Position numbers and translations under genes: made by a program
Shown here: piece by piece, positions 26,722 to 36,145 of the stretch
How the letters are laid out: each line of letters begins with the position of its first letter
Position numbering within the stretch: position 1 is the first letter of the stretch
Assembly (NCBI GenBank): GCA_022818135.1
Contig: JAFMSR010000005.1
Coordinates: forward strand, 38,037,736 to 38,101,735
Source: Saxidomus purpurata
Lineage: Eukaryota > Mollusca > Bivalvia > Venerida > Veneridae
DNA length: 64,000 bases
Direction: 5' to 3'
Notes under the pieces: generated by a model
The model's database searches: none
What the model saw: only the letters and a program-made list of their open reading frames with translations
What the model was told of the DNA's origin: nothing

Positions 26722-28060
26722 GGAAAAAATGCATTTTACCCAAAATGCATTCCATTCCGACCCCGGAATGCAACAAAAATACCATTTCAGGTAACTGAAA
26801 TTATGCATCAAATAGCAATGTTCTGTTTTATTATTACAAAAACAATCTCAAATATATCCAAACACAATAACAAATAGCATGATTCATAGTATTCCCAAAA
26901 ATACAACATATATACTCGACATATAACTCAGACCTCTAAACTTTCTGCTCTCATGCCGGCTAGTGGGCTCAAGATACATCACCTTTATCACATTCAAATT
27001 GGAGCAGTATTTTCTGAATGAAAAATACAAAAATTTTATCATGAATATATACTTTTATCATCAAGTTCCATCCAAAATTTTAGACTTAAGGCATTATCAG
27101 TCCAATCATAATAATGTACTCTTACCATATGTGCAACCTTACTCCAACATGCCTACCAAAGAAGTACTACCATACACTTGCAGTCACCCCCAGACAGTAA
27201 AGAGACAGATAAGTGTTCAATCTGGCAATTTAATTACTGACTGTACCAACAGACAACCTTGGTAAACACGAAATGCCTAACTTTTTGAAAGCATTAAATT
27301 AAGTGTCACAAAAATCAAAAGTAGTGGCTCCTTTTAATACTCAAACCAGCCAAAAATAAATGCTTAAAGTACTTATGCCTTACCGTATATAACTGTTGAA
27401 TACACTAAGAATGTAACATATAAGTACTAAAAGCACCAAGGCCGTGAAGCCTCATAAAATCCTAACATGACAAAACAAACCTCAGGTGATACCAGATACA
27501 GATAAGTGTTCAATCTATAAATTTAAGGTATCACCTAACAACCTCTGGCTGCGCAAACCAGGAAACAATAAGTAAGCCCCATTAGTTGCCGAAGCAGTGA
27601 AGTGTTATCACAAGTCACTTCACCCTAATGACAGACTGGACATACCCCAACCTTCGAAAAGGTGGCGTACCCACCGCCTACAAGAAAAATACACAAAAAC
27701 ATAATAAACATAAACATAGAATGGCACATTTTTTTAAATATCAACAGTAAAGGCACAACGCATATAGTAATAATCCACCATTATTTAAAGATATTAAAAA
27801 TAAACCTTAAAATTGTTCCCAAGTGAGTATATAAAAATTTCCACAATATGAATGTCAGTGTCAGCTGGAACACATAAATATAAAATCTAGTAAGTTCCTA
27901 TATAGAAAGTAGATGTATTATTATTTACACTGTTTGTAATATCTTCTTTGGGGAATATAACACTTCATCCTTTATATCATTCTTAACAGAACAGTTCAGA
28001 AGTTATTCCCCTTTATGCTTTTAAATGTATTCAAATTGTCATGGGCTGCACTGTAAACAT

Positions 28061-29027
28061 CTAACACAGCCCTTCCTTGTTTTCCTGTGACTGTTGCTTT
28101 CCAGAGCTGTTTTTCTTTGAACGAAAGTTCATGGGGCAACGTGGTGCTATATGAGTCCTTTCATTACAGCGAAAACATCCTGGGTCCTGCTTGTGCTTCC
28201 AGTCACTTTGTGATCTCGTTCTATTCTCTGGTACTTCATCTGATCCAACCGTGACTATTTTTTCAAACGGTTGTGTGGCGTAATTCTGCATTTCACGCCA
28301 TAATTGGTTGATTCTCTCTTCAGTTACAGTTTTTCTGCTGTAAATATGCCTCATTTTAGAAACAGATGTTTCATTTTCATATTCCCCCTTAGTTTCACTT
28401 GTCCTTCGTTTATAAAGTTGTCGTAGCCCAGAGGATTTCACTGTGTGTTGACGACAGGCCTCATGCCAGTTAATCATGTTCATAGCCTCTGTCATATCCC
28501 TGGGTCTTTTAGTGAGAATTTCATATGCAATCTTTTTGGTTATGGTGGCCCTTCAGTAAATGTTCAATGGCCAGAGTTTCAAATATAGGTGTACCCTGCA
28601 TACATGGGTATGACCTTGACATTAATTGGCTAACACAAGCACCATATTGCTGAAAGGTTTCTTTGGATTGCTTCTTCAAGTTGTATAGGTTAGCCCTATG
28701 AGTCTCTGCTAGTAGACACTGCCCAAACTGCTGTCCCATAATGCAAATTAAGCCATACGTGTCCTCTAGTACTGTAGGTTGGAGATTTGACACAAACAGT
28801 AGTGCCTCTCCTTTTATCACAAATAGTAACTGTTCCCGAAATGTGTCATCATTCCAGCCAAAATTGCGTGACATAAGCCTTAGCTGCGGAAGAAATAGCT
28901 CCCAGGTGTCGGGTTTGCCATCAAATGACGGTGTTCTGGGTTTGAAGTCTTTAGAATGATTCCTGTCATTTAAAAATGGAATAGTGGTAGGTCCATAATT
29001 ATGACAAGATCCCATGTGTTCATTCAT
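28061..29027 (-). pseudogene. Retrotransposon Gag-like reading frame with CCHC zinc knuckle, one frameshift
   Basis: Two overlapping frames on the minus strand, 29027-28521 and the frame ending at 28061, together look like one Gag of about 320 residues. The first half has a capsid-type helical region (FDGKPDTWELFLPQ, GEALLFVSNLQP and LYNLKKQSKETFQQYG, as in Ty3/Gypsy Gag). The second half ends with a nucleocapsid zinc knuckle CFRCNERTHIAPRC, which fits C-x2-C-x4-H-x4-C exactly, followed by a K/S/Q-rich basic tail. The phase change falls near 28540-28555, close to an A-rich run. It could be an inactivating indel, a sequencing slip or, less likely, a programmed shift. Confidence 0.8.
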
Positions 29028-29038
29028 TTCTTTCTATA

Positions 29039-29137
29039 TTAATTTTGACTATCTGGTACTATATTCTCTGAGGATGGTGGACTTTCAGAGTCCCCAAATT
29101 GCTGGAGAGTAGATAGAGCTCCAGAACCAAGATCCAT
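29039..29137 (-). CDS. Short upstream frame in the retrotransposon leader
   Basis: A 32-codon frame starting MDLGSGALSTLQQFGDSESP ends ten bases before the gag ATG. It may be a uORF, or the original Gag N-terminus separated by a mutation. Its Ser/Glu/Pro composition looks coding, but no family is recognised. Confidence 0.35.
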   Translation of the reverse strand: MDLGSGALSTLQQFGDSESPPSSENIVPDSQN

Positions 29138-29292
29138 TTTTAAATTAGTGAATAAATTATTCACTCTCACTATTCCTAGAATAGGTCAGAAACTCCTCAA
29201 CTTTCATTTTCTTAAAATAGTATCACTTTTTCTTTCAATCCATACAACTTAACACTTTGGCACAAGAACTACCCCCTTAAAGGTTAGCAATA

Positions 29293-30027
29293 AGAAGGTT
29301 CTCACATCCGAGATATCCTTCGAAAAGTGTTAGTAAATAGAAGGTTCTCAACAGCAGAGATCTCCTTCAAATATTAACTTAGCAGCTAAATTGAAGGTTC
29401 TCAACAGCAGAGATCTCCTTCAGAAATTGTACTTAATATCTAAGCTGAAGGTTCTGCAGCAGAGATCTCCTTCAGAAATTGAAAGAAAATTTCACTAATC
29501 TGCTAAAATTGACTTAGTTACTAAATTGAAGGTTCTCAGCAGCAGAGATCTCCTTCAATGTATGCATGCACCTTGCAATAGAATGGAAACAGAGAAAAAA
29601 TGTCCGGAACTAGTTCTAAGACTGTTCAAACAGCGTTACAAATAATAAAAATAAAACATGCAACTTTTTAATAGAAAGGAAAAAGAGAAAAAATGTGCCG
29701 GAACTAGAACTACAGTTCAAACGGCTCTATACAAACAGTAAAAACAAATGCATGCACTTAACCTACAATAGAGTAGAAAAAGAGAAAAAATGTGCCGGAA
29801 CTAGCTCTAAGGCTGTTCAAACAGCGCTACAAAAAGTAAAATAAATGCAGGCAACTTATGATAGAACGGAAAAAGAGTAAAAATGTGCCAGAACTAGCTC
29901 TAAAGTTCAAACGGCGCTACCTGTAAAAATATATAGAAGGTTCTCAACAGCCGAGATCTCCTTCAAAAATTAAATAATTTACTTAGCAACTAAAGTGAAG
30001 GTTCTCAACAGCCGAGATCTCCTTCAG
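29293..30027 (-). repeat. Leader repeat family A: seven hairpin-like units
   Basis: Seven copies of a 28-29 bp unit, gaaggttctcaacagcagag then atctccttc on the plus strand, at about 29294, 29340, 29393, 29447, 29528, 29936 and 29997. Each unit starts GAAGG and ends CCTTC, with a GAGATCTC inner palindrome, so each can fold. Spacing is about 50-80 bp, except where family B intervenes. Confidence 0.85.
29580..29922 (-). repeat. Leader repeat family B: four ~90-bp units
   Basis: Four imperfect tandem copies carry gaaaaagagaaaaaatgtgc, cggaactagctctaa and gttcaaacagcgctac (the last part gttcaaacggc in two). They start near 29584, 29677, 29774 and 29867 and are nested inside the family A array. 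Confidence 0.85.
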
Positions 30028-30220
30028 AAAATGTTAGTATTAGTAATGAAATGTTTAACTTCTTAGATTTCAAGGGGTAGTTCCTTAATTCAGTAATTAT
30101 AAACTGAAAATTATAACTCCAACCTTATTCCAAATTCACTGCAATTCCAAGTTTCATTTGAATTGGTTCACAAAATTTAATGATTTCCAATGGCTGAATT
30201 AATAGTATTCCAGTGTTGAA

Positions 30221-30239
30221 AATCCCACTTCTGACACCA
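30221..30239 (-). other. Primer-binding site complementary to tRNA-Leu
   Basis: Two bases inside the 5' LTR the minus strand reads TGGTGTCAGAAGTGGGATT. This is complementary to the CCA end and acceptor/T-arm of a tRNA-Leu of the CAG/CAA kind, with at most one mismatch to the vertebrate sequence as I recall it. Several invertebrate Ty3/Gypsy elements are primed by tRNA-Leu. Confidence 0.85.
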
Positions 30240-30241
30240 GT

Positions 30242-31954
30242 TGTGGTAAACCTGCCCTTCGGGGGCAAGCTCGGTTTCAAATGATCCTCGGAATAGACTT
30301 AGTTCGTGGGCTTTCAATTTATTAATCAGGATGACCGACACCACTGACCATTTATAAGACCGGTCAGAAGTCTTTTACACTCGGGGTTCAAGAGCCGAGT
30401 GCATTAAATGTTCCATTGTTCAAATTGTTCTGTGTTGCCAGGGTAAATGGCTTAAGTTCTGGGATCAAGTTTTCTTATTTGTTATCTCCCTTTCATTCCT
30501 TAACTATTCCGTTGGAAAAGCCAACACCATTTGTTTTCATACATTTATTTTACCTCAGCAACAAGTTCTACATATATTTACAAAAAGTCTAAGAGTTATT
30601 CAGTGTGCTTCAAATGTTATGTCTTGTTTTCATAGTTTACACACCAATCTTAAACTGTATCACAAAAGTGCCTGTTTAGGATGTTGAGAATATTCAAGCA
30701 CAACGTAAGATATTTAGTTAAAATTATTCCCAGAGAAATCTTCATGTCCAATAAAGTTCCATGATAAAATTCCAAATTTTCATTGTTTTTATTCTCAGAG
30801 TTTACTCATCAAAAATATTAACTAATTGTTGTCACTCTAATGTAATTAATTTCTGTATTAATTTTGAATAGAATTTACTAGTTTTAGTCCATAGTGCCAA
30901 AAAGTCCAAAAGTAAAAAGCTCATAAGCCTAGGGATCCAGGCCTTATATAGAGGAGAAGAAATGCTGTCTTCTGATTGGCTAAAAGACCAATCTAATTTT
31001 TCACATGATTGGCATTTAAACTCTAACTCCTCCCATAAATTACATTTTCCAACAAAAGCAACAAAACCAAAAATTGTCATCAAAAACAAAATATTTATAT
31101 GTAATCTATATAAAACTATGCACACTAACACATAAGTCTCAACAACCAGATAATTCTTTAAAGCAATTAAAATAGCAGCTATTTCTCTCCCTCCAAAAAA
31201 TGGGGAAAAACAAAATGGCTGACCAAAATGAGTGGTCACTTCTAAGAGCTGATTTTGCCAATTACAACAAATTAAAGGTCTCAAAAAATACAAAAATATA
31301 CTTAAAACAAAGCCTTACTATTCAAAAACCTAGCTCTTCAACCATTTGCCACTAACTTCTTGTTAACATATTAAAATAGCTGATATTCATTTTCCAAGCA
31401 CCTGTTACATAAAGATACAGCCTAGCAGAATGAAAAGAAGAAGATAAACTTAGTTTGCAGACAAACTCCTGCATGTCATGTTGTGAAATTCCTCACAAAC
31501 AAAGGTTTTAATATCTATAATAATATGGCAGCCTTAAAATTATGCTGACTGACTCAAAATGATAGCTTTGAAGCATTCTTTATATTTGGTCTATTTTTAG
31601 CATCCGAACAGCATCACTTAGAATGCAGTTTTTACAAAACTCTCTATAAATCAACATAATTAAACACTAAGACTCTTTATGAGTAAATGATATCATATAT
31701 ACATAAGGTACAGTCATAATTTGCTGAATAATGAACCAAAATAGTGACTAAGAAAGGATTTTCAATTTTGGCAATATTGAGTTCCGACTTGCAATCTCAA
31801 TCTACAGAATTGCCTCAAAACTATTCCCTTTCTAATCATGAAACTTTCAGAAAAGTGAGATAACAAAATTACGCATCTACAAATGGTACTTTATGCACCA
31901 GAAACATTGTTACGTCATCATATATACAAAACACAAAATGTCAAGTTCTCGACA
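30242..31954 (-). repeat. LTR (5' LTR in element orientation)
   Basis: Same ends as the left copy. Read on the minus strand it should carry the element promoter. It differs from the other LTR by scattered single-base indels in homopolymers, for example ttgttaac against tttgttaac. Confidence 0.95.
30941..30951 (-). promoter_or_regulatory. Candidate TATA box of the 5' LTR
   Basis: On the minus strand the sequence reads ctatataaggcctgg, a TATATAAG box in a GC-richer context about 1 kb into the LTR. An AATAAA (minus strand, near 30787-30793) follows it by about 150 bp, the usual order for U3-R. The matching box in the other LTR is at about 25695-25703. Confidence 0.5.
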
Positions 31955-31958
31955 ATAG
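31955..31958. repeat. Target-site duplication ATAG (right)
   Basis: Matches 24991-24994, so the element has not been rearranged since it inserted. Confidence 0.85.
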
Positions 31959-33327
31959 ATATAATCCCAGTTGTCGTTTCACCACAGCCACTTTAAGCTT
32001 TCCGCTCTCTTTACCTCTTTACGTAGTTGTCCAATTTCACATTCCATTTTGGAAGACTTAGTATACGGAAACCCCAGATTCAAAATCCAAAGAAACTCGA
32101 AAAAGACGGATTGACGTAGTGAAGACTGTTTCGGCAACATAAATGTTAATATTCGTGTCGTCTACCGAAATCTATTCCAAGTTCAAAGGTTTGTATAAAA
32201 GCAGATTTCACAACGGTTTATTATAATTACAATGTATCACAAAGAAAAAGCTTTCAATATTTACGGATGAGTATCCTACTCTTCGCAATTAACTTTATAA
32301 ATACAATGTATGGTTTAAATAACTGTTCTGTACCAGCTGATGATTTAAATGACATTAATAAAAGATTCATGTTGATTTGTAATAAAAAAAAAAGTGACGT
32401 ACATGTACAAATGTAATTCATAATTCTAAATCTGTCAATTAAAAGAGATAAAATAGCATGTAGTGACAATTCTCCAGCGATCACCTGTGTCTTTTGTGAT
32501 CATGCAGAATAATACAGCTGAGGCAATTCTTCCTGGAAATAAAACAACTGAAGGAAACTCAAGACAACTATCAATTATTAAATGTTTCCTCTGGTACCAA
32601 AGATAACTTCAATTTGTCGATATGGCACGCTCAACATGGTGCTATCGATATCCCTCGGTTTCCATTCAGATGTAGAAACATCTTTATATGATATAGGAAA
32701 ACTGTCGCTATGTATGGCATGAATGGCGAATCGCACTTTTGAACAAGAGATTTCATTTCTGAAGTACATCTCGAAATATATTAACTTCTACGTGAACTAT
32801 GCAAAATCAGTGGATGCGTTGTCATACGTACGTATGGCAGTAATGTAATGTATTTACAAACAAAAACCTGCGAAAATAGGCCGCCTGCTATTTGAACCGG
32901 TTTCAAACTTGAATAGTTCGTCGATCTCCTGGACAACGGAGCACATCTGATAGTTGTAGTAAAAAAAGTACACATATCTCCGTATGGCATTCAGTTATCA
33001 TCCGATGGAATAACTGTAAAATGTACTGGTTCAGTCTCGCATGCAGGGCATGTCTGTGTTTCAACTTTTCACTAGTAAGCACCCAGTCAGTATGTAAAAA
33101 ATAAATAGATGTACCACTAATGCCTTCAAAACACTTAAAGATCTGTGATTAGCAAGTAATGTATATAAGAATGTTAGTGTCACATTATTCCGATTGGTCA
33201 TTTTATCTTTCTGTTATTAATAAAAAGTTTGAGATATCAGAAACCAATCCAATAAATGGTACAAAGAGCATGATGAAATCATCAAAAAATACAACTGTTG
33301 AAGGCATGTCTACATCAGTGTCTTTAT
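31959..33327. other. Region between the retrotransposon and coiled-coil paralogue 2
   Basis: No firm gene. On the minus strand at about 31990-32075 a short frame reads MECEIGQLRKEVKRAESLK, which has coiled-coil character like the flanking paralogues. At about 32584-32772 and 32865-32960 there are short frames with coding-like composition (for example SVVQEIDELFKFETG). These may be decayed or unassigned exons. A poly-A run lies near 32384. Confidence 0.35.
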
Positions 33328-34398
33328 TTATTTTCTGCGCTGGTTGCCTTTTTTATCTTTGTTCAAAACCGGAAGTGAAGGTTTCAGCGCTCCCATGTTA
33401 AAGCCATTATACACTGTTTTGCCACCACGTGCAGTCTGCGGCAAAGGAATGGAGGGTGTCATAGGCTCTTGTGGTACAAGATGACCTTTGTCCTCTTGTT
33501 GCTGTACCTTGGCGTCATCATCCAGACAGCCGTTTACCAACAAGCTACGGATGTCTTTAATGTCTCTACTCATCGACATGTTCTGCTCTCTCAAACAACG
33601 CATCTCTTCCCATTGCTTTTTCATGACGTCACGCATCTTCTCGACTTCCAAGCGCATCGAGTGTGACACCTTCGCCAATTCCTCCTTGAATTTTAATTGC
33701 AGAGATTTTTTATCAGAATCCATTAATTTAATCTTTCCATTTTGAGTTGTAATCACTTCTCGTGCCTTTGTTAGTTCTGATTCTAGTGTGGCTAAATTGA
33801 GTGTGAGTTCGCTAACTTCTTTTCTAAGAGCATCAACTTCCCTATCCTTTTCACCGAATACTCCCTCCAGTTCAAGCCTCTCTTTCTCTCTGGTAAGGTC
33901 TGTAAGGTCTGATACAAGTTTATTCGCATATGTTTTAGCACTATTCACTTCACAGTTTAACGACTCAAGCTGGCGTTTTAGATCATTGATTTCACTGTCC
34001 CTCTTCTCATTTTCACTCGTGACTTCTTTAATGGTTGAATCTTTAACACTGATCTGTTGCTTCAATATATTAATCTCTTCGGCTTTTGTTTTAAGCCTGG
34101 CTCCCGTTTCAGCGAGCATAGCATTCTTTTGTGCCTCGTGGTGACGGGAATCAAAATCTAAACGCAATCTTAGCGTTTCTATTTGCTTCTCTAGTGTTTT
34201 ATTTATGCCAACGAGTTCATCAACCAATATGGGATTGGTATCATCCTCGATTTCTGTTTCCGAATCTGCCGGAAGCGCGTGAGAAGCCATTAAGATACCA
34301 GAAGCAGCTGCAGCGCCGTCTGCCGTGTGTTCTGGATCGTGTTTTTGGTAACCTTGACCTTGGATACGAAAGAGTCCACTTACTCTGACTCGACCACT
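33328..34398 (-). CDS. Coiled-coil paralogue 2, main exon
   Basis: Follows the minus-strand acceptor gataatttcag. It opens SGRVRVSGLFRIQGQGYQ and has an internal in-frame Met at MASHALPADSE (34290), a possible alternative start. The stop codon TAA (33330-33328) lies inside AAAATAAATAAAG, so a polyadenylation-type hexamer overlaps the stop. Confidence 0.88.
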   Translation of the reverse strand, partial: SGRVRVSGLFRIQGQGYQKHDPEHTADGAAAASGILMASHALPADSETEIEDDTNPILVDELVGINKTLEKQIETLRLRLDFDSRHHEAQKNAMLAETGARLKTKAEEINILKQQISVKDSTIKEVTSENEKRDSEINDLKRQLESLNCEVNSAKTYANKLVSDLTDLTREKERLELEGVFGEKDREVDALRKEVSELTLNLATLESELTKAREVITTQNGKIKLMDSDKKSLQLKFKEELAKVSHSMRLEVEKMRDVMKKQWEEMRCLREQNMSMSRDIKDIRSLLVNGCLDDDAKVQQQEDKGHLVPQEPMTPSIPLPQTARGGKTVYNGFNMGALKPSLPVLNKDKKGNQRRK

Positions 34399-34643
34399 CT
34401 GAAATTATCAAAAGCACAAAAATGATTCCCGCTGATTGTGCGGTACGTGTTTTGTTTTATTTATATTACTCTTCTTTTTAAAAGATATTCATGAATAAAA
34501 TCTAAATGTTACGGATATTTTTATTTCTGATATTGGCCATCTGCTTGGAATCACTGATTGTGCGTTTGCTATTTAACAAGTGTAAAGCATAACTTACACT
34601 CGGTGTCATTTCCCTTTTGAGGGATTTCCCCCGCCTTGTATTC
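33328..34643 (-). CDS. Unnamed coiled-coil protein, paralogue 2 (two coding exons)
   Basis: Exon 1 is 34598-34643, with ATG at 34609 and only four codons (Met-Thr-Pro-Ser). Exon 2 is 33328-34398. They join in phase 0 for 360 residues. The N-terminus is shorter than in paralogue 1 (Ala-rich, no long Ser/Pro stretch). The coiled coil spans about residues 65-305 and the tail is Pro-rich and basic, ending NQRRK. The block EVEKMRDVMKKQWEEMRCLR then EQN and S-x-D-x-x-DI aligns with paralogue 1 without gaps. The two proteins share intron position, orientation and domain order, so they are local duplicates. They are clearly diverged, so the duplication is old. Function unknown. Confidence 0.85.
34598..34643 (-). 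CDS. Coiled-coil paralogue 2, first coding exon
   Basis: The acceptor cctcttttcag precedes 34 bases of 5' UTR, then ATGACACCGAGT and donor gtaagt. The ATG is in phase with exon 2, which supports it as the start. A further upstream UTR exon is implied. Confidence 0.7.
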
Positions 34644-34999
34644 CTGAAAAGAGGTAACATTTCAGTATACATGTACATGTACGTATTTCAACAACTGTTA
34701 TGTGACTAAAGATACCATTATTACTGCACTTATTCTCAGCTTTTATTAATTAGAGTTGCAATTGACCTAATAAACATCTATTTTTCTAAATATAATGAGC
34801 TAATATAATCGCACCTGTCTCAAAATATGTTAGCAACACAACAGATATGTTAAATTCAAGACGGTCTTATGATTAGAATGTTAGAGTCAATATGTGTGCT
34901 TTGATCGTAGAAATTAGTACGAATTTAAAACAAAAGCTGTCATTTGAGTGCATACAGTATACATAAGTTAATTAAAATATGTAGATCTACCATCTTTAC

Positions 35000-36145
35000 A
35001 TGTTTTTAGTTTATTTATTGGTATCCAGTAGGTCATAGACCCATGTGGCAAAATATGCACAATATACAATATGGCGAACATATACATTTAGAGCTTTTCA
35101 ATTAGACATAAATACATTACAACAGTATATCTATTATATATCTAAAATATGTTATGTGGACACATGATATTGTGTTACAACCAAGGCAGGCTGGCCGAGA
35201 AGTTGTATTTATATGATTTATAATGTATAAAACACATTCTACAGCGATATTAATTTTTTAATTCGTGACTTTTATACAGGCTGAAACTGTCTATAACGCC
35301 CAATACCTTTGTTTGAACGCCTAAACAACAAGGTGTATTTCTGTGTGAAACTTTGCATAAACCTGTTAAATTCCACTGTAGTCAATCTTGTTCGAAAACG
35401 AAACAACATGAACGACTAGAGGATCATAATATCATATCATAGTGACTTTATATGTAACACATCCAAATTTACTGATAATCAATCTACATATAATAGAGCA
35501 TATACTAAATTTAGCGTAGTAGTAAATATGAAACACTTACATTAACTTAACTTAAGTTACTAAAAAAACATCTCTAAGAGTTCCTTATCTTTCTATATAC
35601 ATGTATAGTACAAACATTGATATTGGCAACATATAAAGACCCGTAATAATTGAAAAGGTATTTTGTTATAAGTATAACAATAACAGTAATGTTACAACAT
35701 TGTGTTCTATGTCTAAATCTATGTCTGTTATACAATAATTCTGATCTGAACGCGAATGCTTTGTTTACAAAACTTCCTATATTTTTAATATGCAATTATT
35801 TTCAGTATTCACTAGTTCTATAAATTTTAACATATTTGGCCGTTTCCAATAATATGGTGGTACTAATTGTTTTCTTAGTTCAGTATATACAACACATTCC
35901 AAAACAAAATGATATTCGTCTTCTATATGTACATTTACGCTCATTTAAAGGTGTACTCACAGGTTTATTCCATCTACCAGTTTCAATAAAGAGTCTATGA
36001 CTGGACAAACGAAGCCTTGACAGACTAATTCTGAGTTGAGTTGAGTTCAAAATATTTAGATATGGCTGAAAACTAAAATTAGCAATGTGTCTATAGAAAA
36101 TTGCTCTGCTCGAATTTTCTAGTCTACTTTTCCAATTTTGCATGA
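35000..36145 (-). mobile_element. Decayed LINE (non-LTR retrotransposon) 3' end
   Basis: On the minus strand it encodes the C-terminal part of a LINE reverse-transcriptase ORF: LRISLSRLRLSSHRLFIETG, GRWNKPVSTPLNERKC and, after a frameshift, HIEDEYHFVLEC. This Cys/His-rich post-RT motif is typical of CR1/L2/jockey-like LINEs in molluscs. A 3' UTR follows down to about 35020, with a run of tgggtctatgacctactgga and aataaataaa. It is truncated at the 5' side. Confidence 0.8.

Larger units (their letters stand above)
24995..31954 (-). mobile_element. LTR retrotransposon, gag-only, non-autonomous, young insertion
   Basis: Two direct repeats of 1713 bp bound a 3.5-kb interior. The terminal dinucleotides are TG...CA and the 4-bp target duplication is ATAG. 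The primer-binding site and polypurine tract show that the element reads on the minus strand. The interior has a 1.1-kb leader with repeated motifs, a gag-like frame (28061-29027) and 1.3 kb of non-coding DNA. No protease, reverse transcriptase, RNase H or integrase motif is visible, so it must be mobilised in trans. The LTRs differ by only about a dozen sites, mostly single-base length changes, which implies recent insertion. The gag style and tRNA-Leu primer suggest Ty3/Gypsy affinity, but without pol this stays tentative. Confidence 0.92.

Noticed and set aside
26963..27265. 100-codon plus-strand frame in the retrotransposon interior
   Set aside because: Opposite to the element's sense strand, with no pol or env similarity.
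29293..30027. CRISPR-like array of regularly spaced short repeats
   Set aside because: Animal DNA, irregular spacing, non-unique spacers and position in an LTR leader; it is retrotransposon sequence.
33469..34388. Plus-strand frames opposite coiled-coil paralogue 2
   Set aside because: Antisense shadows, rich in Ser/Phe/Leu as expected.
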